64,000 bases of DNA from VXPQ01 sp965117025 (lineage in GTDB: Bacteria > Bacteroidota > Rhodothermia > Rhodothermales > VXPQ01), in contig OZ220746.1 in the NCBI GenBank assembly GCA_965117025.1, forward strand, positions 248,001 through 312,000, written 5' to 3'. The notes under the pieces were generated by a model. It did no database searches. It was not told the DNA's origin and worked only from the letters and a program-made list of their open reading frames with translations. The position numbers and the translations under genes were made by a program. The stretch's first letter is position 1. The number at the start of each line of letters is the position of its first letter. Positions 1-7,609 of this stretch are shown here, one piece after another.

Positions 1-900
1 CGAGGGCAGGCGGAACGTCACATTCATCCGCGAGCGGGCGTCTTTGTGCGCCGTCCCGCGATAGAAATCCGTCCGGTCGATCCGGGCATACAGTTTGGCG
101 GCCTTTCGCTCGTTCATCTTTTCGATAGCCGCAAGTCCCCCCTGTGCTTCGAGCCATGCCAGTACCTTGCCTATGAGGTACACGGCGAATACGGGGGGCG
201 TATTGTACAGTTTGGCCGCATGGATCCCGTAATCCAGAATAACGGGCAGCGATTGGTTACGACGTTGCAGGAAATGGTCGTGCACCAGTACGACCGTGGC
301 GCCTGCCGGCCCGATATTCTTTTGAGCCCCTGCATAGATCAGTTCGTGGTGCGCCATGTCGATCGGGCGACTCAGGAAATCGCTGGACGCATCGCATACG
401 ATGGGCGGATCGACCCGCGGGACTTCCGTGAACTGCGTTCCCACCACCGTGTTGTTCGAGGTCATATGCAGGTATGCCGCCTCGGGATGGACATCCCACG
501 TGCTGGTATCCGGGATATACGCGAAATTGTGCCCCTCGCTCGATGCCGCTGCCCGAGCCTTGCCCGTGCGCTGTGCTTCTTTCAGTGCATTCGCCGCCCA
601 GCGCCCCGTCACCACATAATCGGCTGAGGCCCCCTGCCCCCGGAAATTCAACGGTATCTGGTGAAACTGCATGGACGCCCCCCCTTGCAGGAAAAGCACA
701 TGCCATTCGGCGCCGATGTTCAGGAGACGCCGGACACGCTCTTTGGCATCCTGTTCGATCTGCGTATAGGCCGCCGAACGGTGACTGATCTCAAGGACGG
801 ATGCGCCCAGGTCACCATACACCGGGAATTCTTCTTTCATTTCCAGCAGTACAGCCTCCGGAAGCGCCGCGGGGCCGGCGGAAAAATTATGCAAGCGCAT
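1..900 (-). CDS. serC: Phosphoserine aminotransferase, 3' part beyond window edge
   Basis: This is the N-terminal 300 or so residues of a SerC-type PLP-dependent aminotransferase, which converts 3-phosphohydroxypyruvate and glutamate to phosphoserine in serine biosynthesis and also serves pyridoxine synthesis. The protein starts MRLHNFSAGPAALPEAVL, the family's typical opening, and contains FLQGGASMQF near residue 70 and the PLP-lysine context YAGAQKNIGPAG near residue 190. The reading frame stays open to base 1, so the C-terminus lies outside the window. The gene follows the DUF1015 gene on the same strand with about 80 bases between. That gap holds a 7-bp inverted repeat (933-939 with 955-961) that could form a weak hairpin. 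Pairing of DUF1015 with serine-biosynthesis genes is common, so an operon is likely. The identification is firm. Confidence 0.95.
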   Translation of the reverse strand, partial: MRLHNFSAGPAALPEAVLLEMKEEFPVYGDLGASVLEISHRSAAYTQIEQDAKERVRRLLNIGAEWHVLFLQGGASMQFHQIPLNFRGQGASADYVVTGRWAANALKEAQRTGKARAAASSEGHNFAYIPDTSTWDVHPEAAYLHMTSNNTVVGTQFTEVPRVDPPIVCDASSDFLSRPIDMAHHELIYAGAQKNIGPAGATVVLVHDHFLQRRNQSLPVILDYGIHAAKLYNTPPVFAVYLIGKVLAWLEAQGGLAAIEKMNERKAAKLYARIDRTDFYRGTAHKDARSRMNVTFRLPS

Positions 901-979
901 GGCGGGATACAGGCGAAGAGATTATCAAGAAGCCGTAGCCTTCGAAAAAACAGTGCTACGGTAAAGAAACCAGGGAGAT

Positions 980-2197
980 TCAATCCTGGTCGAACAGATG
1001 CACCAGTAGTCCGCTGCGGAGCTTCGGTTCGAACCATGTGGATTTCGGCGGCATGAGGAGGCCCGCATTCGATACGGCAAGCAGTTCCTCCACACTGGTC
1101 GGATACATGGAAATGGCCAGTTCCGCCCGTCCGGAGTCGACCAACCGCTCCAGTTCGCCCGTACCGCGAATGCCTCCTACGAAATCGATGTTCGGATCCA
1201 GACGCTGATCCATGATGCCGAACCCGGGTTCCAGCAGATGCTCGCTGAGCCGCGCCACGTCGAGTGTATCGGCTATCTCATTACGTTCCGTTGCCGGAAG
1301 TGACATCGTATGCCATCTTCTGTCCAGGTACAAGCATACGCTTCCCGGTTCGACAGGCGTTTTCTCTCCGGAATCTACAGACAGGGCAAATCGGGTAGCG
1401 AGCGTATCCAGAAACTCGTCTGAAGGGGCGGGCAGTTTTCGTACGATGCGGTTATAGGCGAGAATGCGCAGTTCGCTCATGGGAAACAGCACCGCCGGAA
1501 AGAATTCCGCCTCCGGCAGTCCGGCGGACGCTTCGCGTATCTCCGCCGCTGCCCGTGATGCCGCCGCACATCGATGGTGTCCGTCCGCAATATACAAGTA
1601 CTCGACGTTCCCGAAGGCATCCACCAGCTCTTCCTGCTGTTCGGCTTTCCAGATCGTGTGGCGGACGCCATCCTCCGCCGTAAAGTCGTAAAGCGGCTCC
1701 GAAGCCGTCTCGGAGGCGACCAGGGCATCAATCCGATCCGTGTTCCGATAGGTCATCATGACCGGCTCGGCATGCGCCTGTTGCGTCACGATATGGCGGA
1801 CACGGTCTGTCTCCTTTTTCGGGCGCGTTTTCTCGTGTTTCAGGATCGTCCCGTTGTCGTATTCCTCTACCGATACACACCCGAATACGCCGGTTTGCGT
1901 ACGCCCGTCCATTTCCAGTCGGTAAATGTACACGGACGGCTCGTCCTGCACCGAGGCGCCGTTTCCGGCAAATGCCCGCAGGTTGGCGGCGCCGCGCTCA
2001 TACGTTTCCGGAGCATATTCGTCGGCGCCTGCCGGCAGGTCGATCTCCGGGCGGACGACATGCAGAAAACTCAGCGGGCGTCCTTCGGCAAGGACGCGGG
2101 CTTCCTCCGTATCGACAACATCGTAAGGCACGGAAGCCACTTCCGCTGCCTTGTCGGGAACGGGGCGAAGAGCGCGAAACGGGTGCAGAACCGCCAT
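980..2197 (-). CDS. DUF1015 family protein
   Basis: A 405-residue protein of the DUF1015 family, which has no settled biochemical role. The family hallmarks are visible: the N-terminal HPFRALRPVPDKAAEVASVPYD stretch in part (residues 5-26), KHEKTRPK near residue 140, and the IADGHHR motif near residue 205. The length matches the family. The gene lies directly upstream of serC on the same strand, which fits the frequent association of DUF1015 with serine/phosphoglycerate genes. No signal peptide or membrane segment is apparent, so it is probably cytoplasmic. The family assignment is solid; function is not inferred beyond the gene context. Confidence 0.9.
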   Translation of the reverse strand: MAVLHPFRALRPVPDKAAEVASVPYDVVDTEEARVLAEGRPLSFLHVVRPEIDLPAGADEYAPETYERGAANLRAFAGNGASVQDEPSVYIYRLEMDGRTQTGVFGCVSVEEYDNGTILKHEKTRPKKETDRVRHIVTQQAHAEPVMMTYRNTDRIDALVASETASEPLYDFTAEDGVRHTIWKAEQQEELVDAFGNVEYLYIADGHHRCAAASRAAAEIREASAGLPEAEFFPAVLFPMSELRILAYNRIVRKLPAPSDEFLDTLATRFALSVDSGEKTPVEPGSVCLYLDRRWHTMSLPATERNEIADTLDVARLSEHLLEPGFGIMDQRLDPNIDFVGGIRGTGELERLVDSGRAELAISMYPTSVEELLAVSNAGLLMPPKSTWFEPKLRSGLLVHLFDQD

Positions 2198-2349
2198 GGG
2201 AAAAAGCCGGCAAGAGGCCGGGATAGTGCACAGAAAACAGTCCGGTACAATTTCGGAAATACCCGGTTCCTGTGCAGCGGGACGGCGGCGAATAAGTGGT
2301 TAAGAAAAGGGCTCGCAGGAGCCTGGCGACGATAAGGGCGCGGGATGTA

Positions 2350-3465
2350 TCAAATATATCCGAACAGCGGCGGAAACACGACCACAACAAGTCCCGCCCA
2401 CAGGGCATACACCGGAAGGTAGTCGGTCTGCCAGCGCTCCAGGGCAACGAAAGACCCGGCGCCCCGCAGGAATCGAACATACAGCCAGGCCGACCAGGCA
2501 AGATTAACCAGCAGGATGAGGTTCATGCCCAGCGCAGCCACCTTGTTCGGACTGAACCCGAACTCCGATATGCGGGCCATGATGGCCGTCAGCGCCACGA
2601 CGTCCACGATCAGCGCCGAGACCACGAGCACCAGTTGAAAGATGTCGAACGCGCCCGGCTTTTTCTCGGGATCCCGTGCCGACACAGCATAAAGAAGCAG
2701 ACCGAGAACCACCACGAGCAGCAGGTCGCATCCGATGAGGGCTTCGCGCTCCATATTGATGCTGTTCCCGGTCCACAGCATGGAGCTCAGAAAAACGAGC
2801 AGCACGATCGCGAAAAGCGGCGTGAACAGGCGGGTCAGCAGCGGCGCAAAGTTCGCCATGATATTCTGCTTCGTTTCCACCAGCCAGGCAGCTATGAGGA
2901 CGGCTCCAAGCGCTCCGCAAGGGATAAGCCAGTTCTGCATGAACCATTCGGGGTCCAGGCCGATGGCGTTGAACATAAACATGGTCAGGGCCGTCAGGAC
3001 GATGCCGCCCAACGCAATGAGCACATAGTAAATGAAAAATTCGCCGGAGAATCGGACAAAATCCATGCGCCGGGCGCTATCGCCCCACGCTCCCCCCGCG
3101 TAAGCGATTCCGATAACCAGCCAAAGCGCTATGGGCAGGTGCAGCACGGTCAGGAGTTCGGTGGCGGCTTCCGGCTCGAACGGGAATACGTTGACAAGAA
3201 CAGCTGCCGCCACAAAGGGCGCTGCTATCCACAAGTAATTCCGGACACCAGGCACACGCTTCCATGCAAAATATCCGGCAAGAAACGGCAGTACGAAAAG
3301 ACTGATGTTACGTGTATAGAACGCTGCGTTTCCCTCGTGCATCGACAGGCCGAACAGCGCCGGGATTTTTACGGCAAGCGCCGCGAGGATCGCCAGAGCA
3401 ATGACTATCGTAGTTTCCGTGCGGACCATTCCTGTGGCCGCACCGCCGTTTTCGGTTGCATCCAT
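2350..3465 (-). CDS. Polytopic membrane protein, DUF4153-like
   Basis: A 371-residue integral membrane protein with about ten hydrophobic segments spread over its whole length. Examples are the stretches around residues 18-40, 48-66, 78-92, 105-122 and 345-370. The pattern of long hydrophobic helices with short polar loops and the segment WTGNSINMEREALIG resemble DUF4153/DUF4173 proteins, but this is judged by eye and could be another membrane family. No catalytic motif is visible. It is preceded on the same strand by the DUF2461 gene with about 65 bases between, so the two may be co-transcribed. The 152 bases between its stop and the DUF1015 start hold nothing I recognise. Function is unknown. 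Confidence 0.75.
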   Translation of the reverse strand: MDATENGGAATGMVRTETTIVIALAILAALAVKIPALFGLSMHEGNAAFYTRNISLFVLPFLAGYFAWKRVPGVRNYLWIAAPFVAAAVLVNVFPFEPEAATELLTVLHLPIALWLVIGIAYAGGAWGDSARRMDFVRFSGEFFIYYVLIALGGIVLTALTMFMFNAIGLDPEWFMQNWLIPCGALGAVLIAAWLVETKQNIMANFAPLLTRLFTPLFAIVLLVFLSSMLWTGNSINMEREALIGCDLLLVVVLGLLLYAVSARDPEKKPGAFDIFQLVLVVSALIVDVVALTAIMARISEFGFSPNKVAALGMNLILLVNLAWSAWLYVRFLRGAGSFVALERWQTDYLPVYALWAGLVVVVFPPLFGYI

Positions 3466-3531
3466 TGTTTCCCCTGACGATGTTTTCGGTTACCGGATAG
3501 CGGGTACTGCCACAATCCAGGGTTGGTATCC

Positions 3532-4218
3532 TCAGTACGCTGCCCCCAGCGCCTCGCACAGCCAGTGCTGGAAGGGCGATGCGCTCCGGCATAACGCCGC
3601 AAAATCGTCGAGGAAGTTGCCCGAGACGATGGCGTCGTTTCCAAGCGATGTCACCCCGATAAAATCCTTCCGCTTCAGGTCTTCGATCATCGGATGATCC
3701 GGATCAATGCCCCGTGGCGCCCTCTTCAACGAATCGCCGGACAACTCGAATGCCGACCGGAACCCCGCATCGTCTCGAGCCTGTACCCACGCATCCGGGT
3801 CGTCCGTGATTGCCTGGCGGATCATGGTCAATGTGGGTGAGCCCGGGCGCCATATACCGCACCCCGCAAAGGACCCTCCCGGTTCGATATGGAGATAAAA
3901 ACCGGGGGTGTGCGCATCTTTGGCCGACTCGTGGCGAAAGTGGATCCCCGTGTGGGTTTTATACGGGCTCTTGTCCTTCGAAAAGCGCGTGTCCCGGTAG
4001 ATACGAAAAAGCGAACCGCCGTTGGCTCTCGGATCGGCCCGGAAATGCGGACTGATTTCCTGCAGGTGCGGTGCAAAATCCGCAATGAACTGCAGTGCCG
4101 GCTCCTTCACATCTCCCTCATAGCGGGCCTTGTTGGCTTGAAACCAGTCCCGGTCATTGTTTGCTGCCAATTCGTCAAGGAACCGGAACGTTTCAGGGGT
4201 AAAACAGGAGGAGGGCAT
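3532..4218 (-). CDS. DUF2461 family protein
   Basis: A 228-residue soluble protein of the DUF2461 (TIGR02453) family. The family signature is clear: FLDELAANNDRDWFQANKARYE at the N-terminus (residues 11-32), RIYRDTRFSKDKSPYKTH near residues 72-90, and HIEPGGSFAGCGIWRP near residues 107-122. Family length and architecture match. Its function is not established; members are widespread conserved hypothetical proteins. The start at 4218 (MPSSCFTPET) gives the usual N-terminus. The 220 bases upstream, up to the tRNA gene, contain only short overlapping reading frames without coding character. Confidence 0.9.
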   Translation of the reverse strand: MPSSCFTPETFRFLDELAANNDRDWFQANKARYEGDVKEPALQFIADFAPHLQEISPHFRADPRANGGSLFRIYRDTRFSKDKSPYKTHTGIHFRHESAKDAHTPGFYLHIEPGGSFAGCGIWRPGSPTLTMIRQAITDDPDAWVQARDDAGFRSAFELSGDSLKRAPRGIDPDHPMIEDLKRKDFIGVTSLGNDAIVSGNFLDDFAALCRSASPFQHWLCEALGAAY

Positions 4219-4439
4219 GCGTATACAGAGTGTGTAGAAACAACGTGTCGACGAGCCTTACGGTTCGCCGAATCGAGGGGTTCCGTTTCCCGTTTTTCAT
4301 ATGCTCCACCGCATAAAGCGAGTGTGTGCCAGACTCCGGGCGCCGCCGCCGACATGCCAATAACGAAGGAATCCCTGCTTTCTTGTCCTTGCCGGAACAA
4401 ATCTGTACAATATGGGCTACATTGTTTTCATAGTACCAT

Positions 4440-4512
4440 CGCGGGGTGGAGCAGCTGGTAGCTCACCGGGCTCATAACCCGGAGGTCGCGGGTTCAAATC
4501 CCGCCCCCGCTA
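4440..4512 (+). tRNA. Initiator tRNA-fMet (CAT)
   Basis: The sequence folds as a tRNA. The acceptor arms are CGCGGGG and CCCCGCT, with a C1-T72 mismatch that is the hallmark of bacterial initiator tRNA. The anticodon stem carries three consecutive G-C pairs (GGG/CCC) around the loop CTCATAA with anticodon CAT. The T-arm is GCGGG-TTCAAAT-CCCGC. The discriminator is A. CCA is not encoded; the following bases are CAACA. It is strongly similar to the E. coli initiator tRNA. A terminator hairpin follows directly. Confidence 0.95.
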
Positions 4513-4521
4513 CAACAGAAG

Positions 4522-4560
4522 CCGGCATTTCCAAAACAGGGGGTGCCGGTTTTTTGTTTT
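4522..4560 (+). terminator. Rho-independent terminator after tRNA-fMet
   Basis: CCGGCA (4522-4527) pairs with TGCCGG (4544-4549), followed immediately by a run TTTTTTGTTTT. It sits 10 bases after the tRNA, so it very probably ends the tRNA transcript. Confidence 0.85.
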
Positions 4561-4725
4561 TGCCTCACTCCACTCGTCACATGGCTCATAGATATTTTCT
4601 CCGGTACTTGCAGGCAGGCGTTTCCTATTTGTACCTTCGATATCGTAGCCGGTCGATTTCCTTACTAATTTAAGGGTTGGCCATAGCGGTGCAGAATCAG
4701 TCTCAATCGAATGGGGGAATCTGAA

Positions 4726-6120
4726 ATGCAACTCGATAAATTGGGTATTTCCCGTAAAATGGCGCGGCGGCTTGCCATCGGCCTGGGTGGCCTCGGAGCC
4801 ATTTTCTTCTTCACTGTTTACACCGCACAGGCGCAAAGCACCCTCGGCGAGGAAGCCCAGTTCGTTCTCAACAGTTTTTCCTTCCTTGTCTGGGGCGCGC
4901 TGGTAATGTGGATGTGTGCAGGATTTACCATGCTGGAGGCTGGCTCCGTCCGAACCAAAAACGCCTCGGTGATTTGCCTGAAGAATGTGGGGCTCTATTC
5001 AATCGCCGGACTGACTTTCTATCTGATCGGTTACAATATCATGTATGTGGGGGTTGAACCGGGCGGCTGGTTCGGCTCCTTAAAGTTGTTTTACGGTACG
5101 TCCGAACATGAAATGGCCCTTCTGGGCGGACAGGGCGATGCAGCCTCCGAAGTCATTGGGAATGGCAGTTCGGTGATGTCGAACTGGTTCTTTCAGATGG
5201 TGTTTGTGGGAACGACCGCCTCCATCGTGTCCGGCGCACTGGCCGAGCGCGTAAAGTTGTGGTCCTTCTTTATCTTCATCGCCGTGCTGACGACCGTCAT
5301 CTACCCGATTATCGGGGCCTGGACATGGGGCGGCGGCTGGCTTGCCGAAATGGGCTTCCAGGATTTCGCCGGATCGACCATCGTGCACTCGACCGGCGGC
5401 TGGGCAGCGCTTGCCGGCGTACTCATCGTCGGCGCCCGAAGGGGTAAGTTCCGAAAGAATGGGGACGTCAAAATGACCCCCCCGTCCAATGTGCCCGCTG
5501 TAACGCTGGGTGTGTTCATTTTGTGGCTGGGCTGGTTCGGTTTCAATGGAGGATCGCAACTGGCCCTGAGCGGCGCGGTTGATGCCGTGGCCATCAGCAA
5601 TATTCTTGCTAACACCAACCTTGCCGGAGCCGCAGGGTTCATAGCCGCCATTTTTCTGTCGCGCCCCCTTTTCGGGCGGGTCGACCTGCTTGCCAGCCTG
5701 AACGGAGCCATCGCAGGCCTGGTGGCGATCACAGCCGGTCCCGATATCGTCGCGCATCAATGGGCTGTAGTCATCGGCGCAATAGGCGGCGCCTTGTGCG
5801 TTATCGGGCTGAAGGTCATGGAACGCCTCAAGATCGATGATGTGGTTGGCGCGGTGCCTGCACACTTGTTTGCCGGCGTATGGGGAACGCTTGCGGTCTG
5901 CATTGTAGCCGGCGGTAATCTGGGCGTGCAACTTGTCGGTATTCTGGCTATCGGCGTTTTTGCGTTCGGAGCCTCCTGGTTGACATGGATGGCCATCGAC
6001 AAAACGATCGGAGCCCGTATCTCCTTGTCTGTCGAGGGGCTTGGTCAGGATGTGGCGGAACTGGGCATCGAGGCCTATCCGGAATTTGTCGTCATCCCCG
6101 ATATGGACGACGACGAATGA
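4726..6120 (+). CDS. amt: Ammonium transporter (Amt/MEP/Rh family)
   Basis: A 464-residue Amt channel for uptake of ammonium across the inner membrane. It has an N-terminal signal-like segment ending in AQAQ, then about eleven membrane helices. Family motifs are present: CAGFTMLEAG near residue 58, VHSTGGWAAL carrying the first pore histidine, and PAHLFAGVWGTL carrying the second. The polar C-terminal tail ends EFVVIPDMDDDE. I chose the ATG at 4726 because GGGGGA lies about 8 bases upstream; the in-frame ATG at 4711 has no ribosome binding site. No glnK/PII gene is adjacent. The 160 bases upstream hold its promoter, but no clear consensus can be read. Confidence 0.95.
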   Translation: MQLDKLGISRKMARRLAIGLGGLGAIFFFTVYTAQAQSTLGEEAQFVLNSFSFLVWGALVMWMCAGFTMLEAGSVRTKNASVICLKNVGLYSIAGLTFYLIGYNIMYVGVEPGGWFGSLKLFYGTSEHEMALLGGQGDAASEVIGNGSSVMSNWFFQMVFVGTTASIVSGALAERVKLWSFFIFIAVLTTVIYPIIGAWTWGGGWLAEMGFQDFAGSTIVHSTGGWAALAGVLIVGARRGKFRKNGDVKMTPPSNVPAVTLGVFILWLGWFGFNGGSQLALSGAVDAVAISNILANTNLAGAAGFIAAIFLSRPLFGRVDLLASLNGAIAGLVAITAGPDIVAHQWAVVIGAIGGALCVIGLKVMERLKIDDVVGAVPAHLFAGVWGTLAVCIVAGGNLGVQLVGILAIGVFAFGASWLTWMAIDKTIGARISLSVEGLGQDVAELGIEAYPEFVVIPDMDDDE

Positions 6121-6135
6121 GTGCTGGATAGGGGT

Positions 6136-6170
6136 AGCGGCCCGGCAGGCAGATAAGCCGAGCCGCTTTT
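6136..6170. terminator. Terminator hairpin between convergent genes
   Basis: AGCGGC (6136-6141) pairs with GCCGCT (6162-6167), with additional inner GGC/GCC pairing, followed by TTTT. It lies just after the amt stop and before the end of the convergent DUF1501 gene. Confidence 0.6.
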
Positions 6171-6172
6171 AC

Positions 6173-7603
6173 CTATGCCAATAGCTCCAGCACCGGTTCT
6201 CCCAATCCTTCCGGCGTGGTGTAGATGGGGCGCCCCTCCACTTCGTAGTGCGTCTCCGGCGGGATACCCAGCGCGTGGTAGATCGTCTGGTGTATCTGAT
6301 CGATGTAGACCGGCTCGCCAACGGTTATGCAAGGACGCTCGTCGGCGGTTTGGCCGTAGACAAATCCCCGCTTGACACCGCCTCCGAAGAAAAGCACCGA
6401 ACAACCATCGGTGAAGTGACGATGCATGCCATAGTGCTTCATCGTTTCCACGGTGTCCGGCACCTCCACCTGATCCTTCACCTTGACCTCCGGGCGCCCT
6501 TCCTGCATCATGTCCCGGCTGAATTCACTGGCCAGTACGATGAGCGTCCGGTCGAGATGACCGCTTTCGTCCAGGTCCCGGACAAGTTGCGCCACGGGCC
6601 GGTCGATCATCTGTTTCATGTTGACCAGCCGGGTGTGGCCGTTCTCATGGGTATCCCAGCCCAGAAACGGCTCGTATTCGGTCGTTACGCTTACAAACCG
6701 GGCTCCCTGTTGCACAAGCCGCTTCGCCAGTAAACAGCCGAGTCCAAACCGCCCGGTGTCATAGGCCGCATAGCGTTGCCGAGGCTCTTCGTGAAGATTA
6801 AATGCTTGCGCTTCCGGCGACCGCAGGAGGCGATATGCCTGTTCCATCGAGCGTAACAGAGATTCTTTCTGGTAATCGCTGCCACGCTCGCCCAGCGGGC
6901 TTGCTGCAATGAGATCACGGTACAAGGCATGACGCCGCTCGAATCGTCCGGTGGTCATGCCGGCAGGGGGACGGACGCTCTCCAGCCCACTGGACGGGTC
7001 GGGGATCAGGAAGGGACCATACTCACTGCCGAGAAATCCTGCCGTGTGAAAAGCTTTCAGTTCTTCTGCTTCCCCGACGGTGAACCGCTGCCCGATGTCG
7101 ATAAACGGCGGGATAGCCGGATTTATCGGTCCCAGTTCTTTGGCGATCCATGCCCCGAAATGAGGCAGCTGCACGGACTGCGGCGGCTCGTAGCAGGTAT
7201 GCCAGTGATACTGGTGCCGGGAATGCAGAATAAAGCCGAGGTCCGCCGCCCGGTAGGAACGTAAGAGGCTTCCGCGATCCATCACCTCTCCGATAGCCTG
7301 TAATCCCTCGGAGAAAGAGACCCCGTCGACAGCTGTCGGCAGAGACGGGAAGGTACTCAGGATACGCTTGCTCTCCATGCCCGGCTCGAACGGCTCGAAC
7401 CGCTTCGGATCGAACGTTTCGGTATGAGCCATGCCCCCGGCCATCCAGAGAAGGATAACGCTATCAGCAGTCGCTGTATTTCGCTGCCCCGCTTCCTCCC
7501 CGGAACGACACCCGCTCAGAAAAGAGGCCGTTGGTACGGAAGCGGCCATGGCGGTAAGACTCGCCGCCTGCATCTGCTTGAGAAAATCTCTGCGCGTAGT
7601 CAT
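6173..7603 (-). CDS. DUF1501 family protein, Tat-exported lipoprotein
   Basis: A 476-residue DUF1501 (sulfatase-like fold) protein. The N-terminus TTRRDFLK is a twin-arginine signal, and SFLSGC at about residues 28-33 is a plausible lipobox, so it is probably an exported, lipid-anchored protein. Family features include LLWMAGGMAHTETFDPKR near residue 50, DTHENGH near residue 305 and VLASEFSRD near residue 345. DUF1501 genes are almost always paired with DUF1549/DUF1553 cytochrome proteins, as here: the partner gene ends 7 bases upstream on the same strand, so the two form an operon. The biochemical role of the pair is unproven; degradation of complex organic polymers has been suggested for planctomycetes. 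Confidence 0.9.
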   Translation of the reverse strand: MTTRRDFLKQMQAASLTAMAASVPTASFLSGCRSGEEAGQRNTATADSVILLWMAGGMAHTETFDPKRFEPFEPGMESKRILSTFPSLPTAVDGVSFSEGLQAIGEVMDRGSLLRSYRAADLGFILHSRHQYHWHTCYEPPQSVQLPHFGAWIAKELGPINPAIPPFIDIGQRFTVGEAEELKAFHTAGFLGSEYGPFLIPDPSSGLESVRPPAGMTTGRFERRHALYRDLIAASPLGERGSDYQKESLLRSMEQAYRLLRSPEAQAFNLHEEPRQRYAAYDTGRFGLGCLLAKRLVQQGARFVSVTTEYEPFLGWDTHENGHTRLVNMKQMIDRPVAQLVRDLDESGHLDRTLIVLASEFSRDMMQEGRPEVKVKDQVEVPDTVETMKHYGMHRHFTDGCSVLFFGGGVKRGFVYGQTADERPCITVGEPVYIDQIHQTIYHALGIPPETHYEVEGRPIYTTPEGLGEPVLELLA

Positions 7604-7609
7604 CGAAAA

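Noticed and set aside
46..706. Overlapping open frames on both strands (193, 149, 87, 104 aa)
   Set aside because: They are other-frame shadows of serC, whose true frame is open to the window edge and has clear family motifs.
931..965. Rho-independent terminator between the DUF1015 gene and serC
   Set aside because: The 7-bp stem has a 15-base loop and no T run on the coding strand.
2296..3477. 393-aa plus-strand frame
   Set aside because: Very polar, His/Arg/Gln-rich sequence opposite a clear membrane-protein gene; typical antisense shadow.
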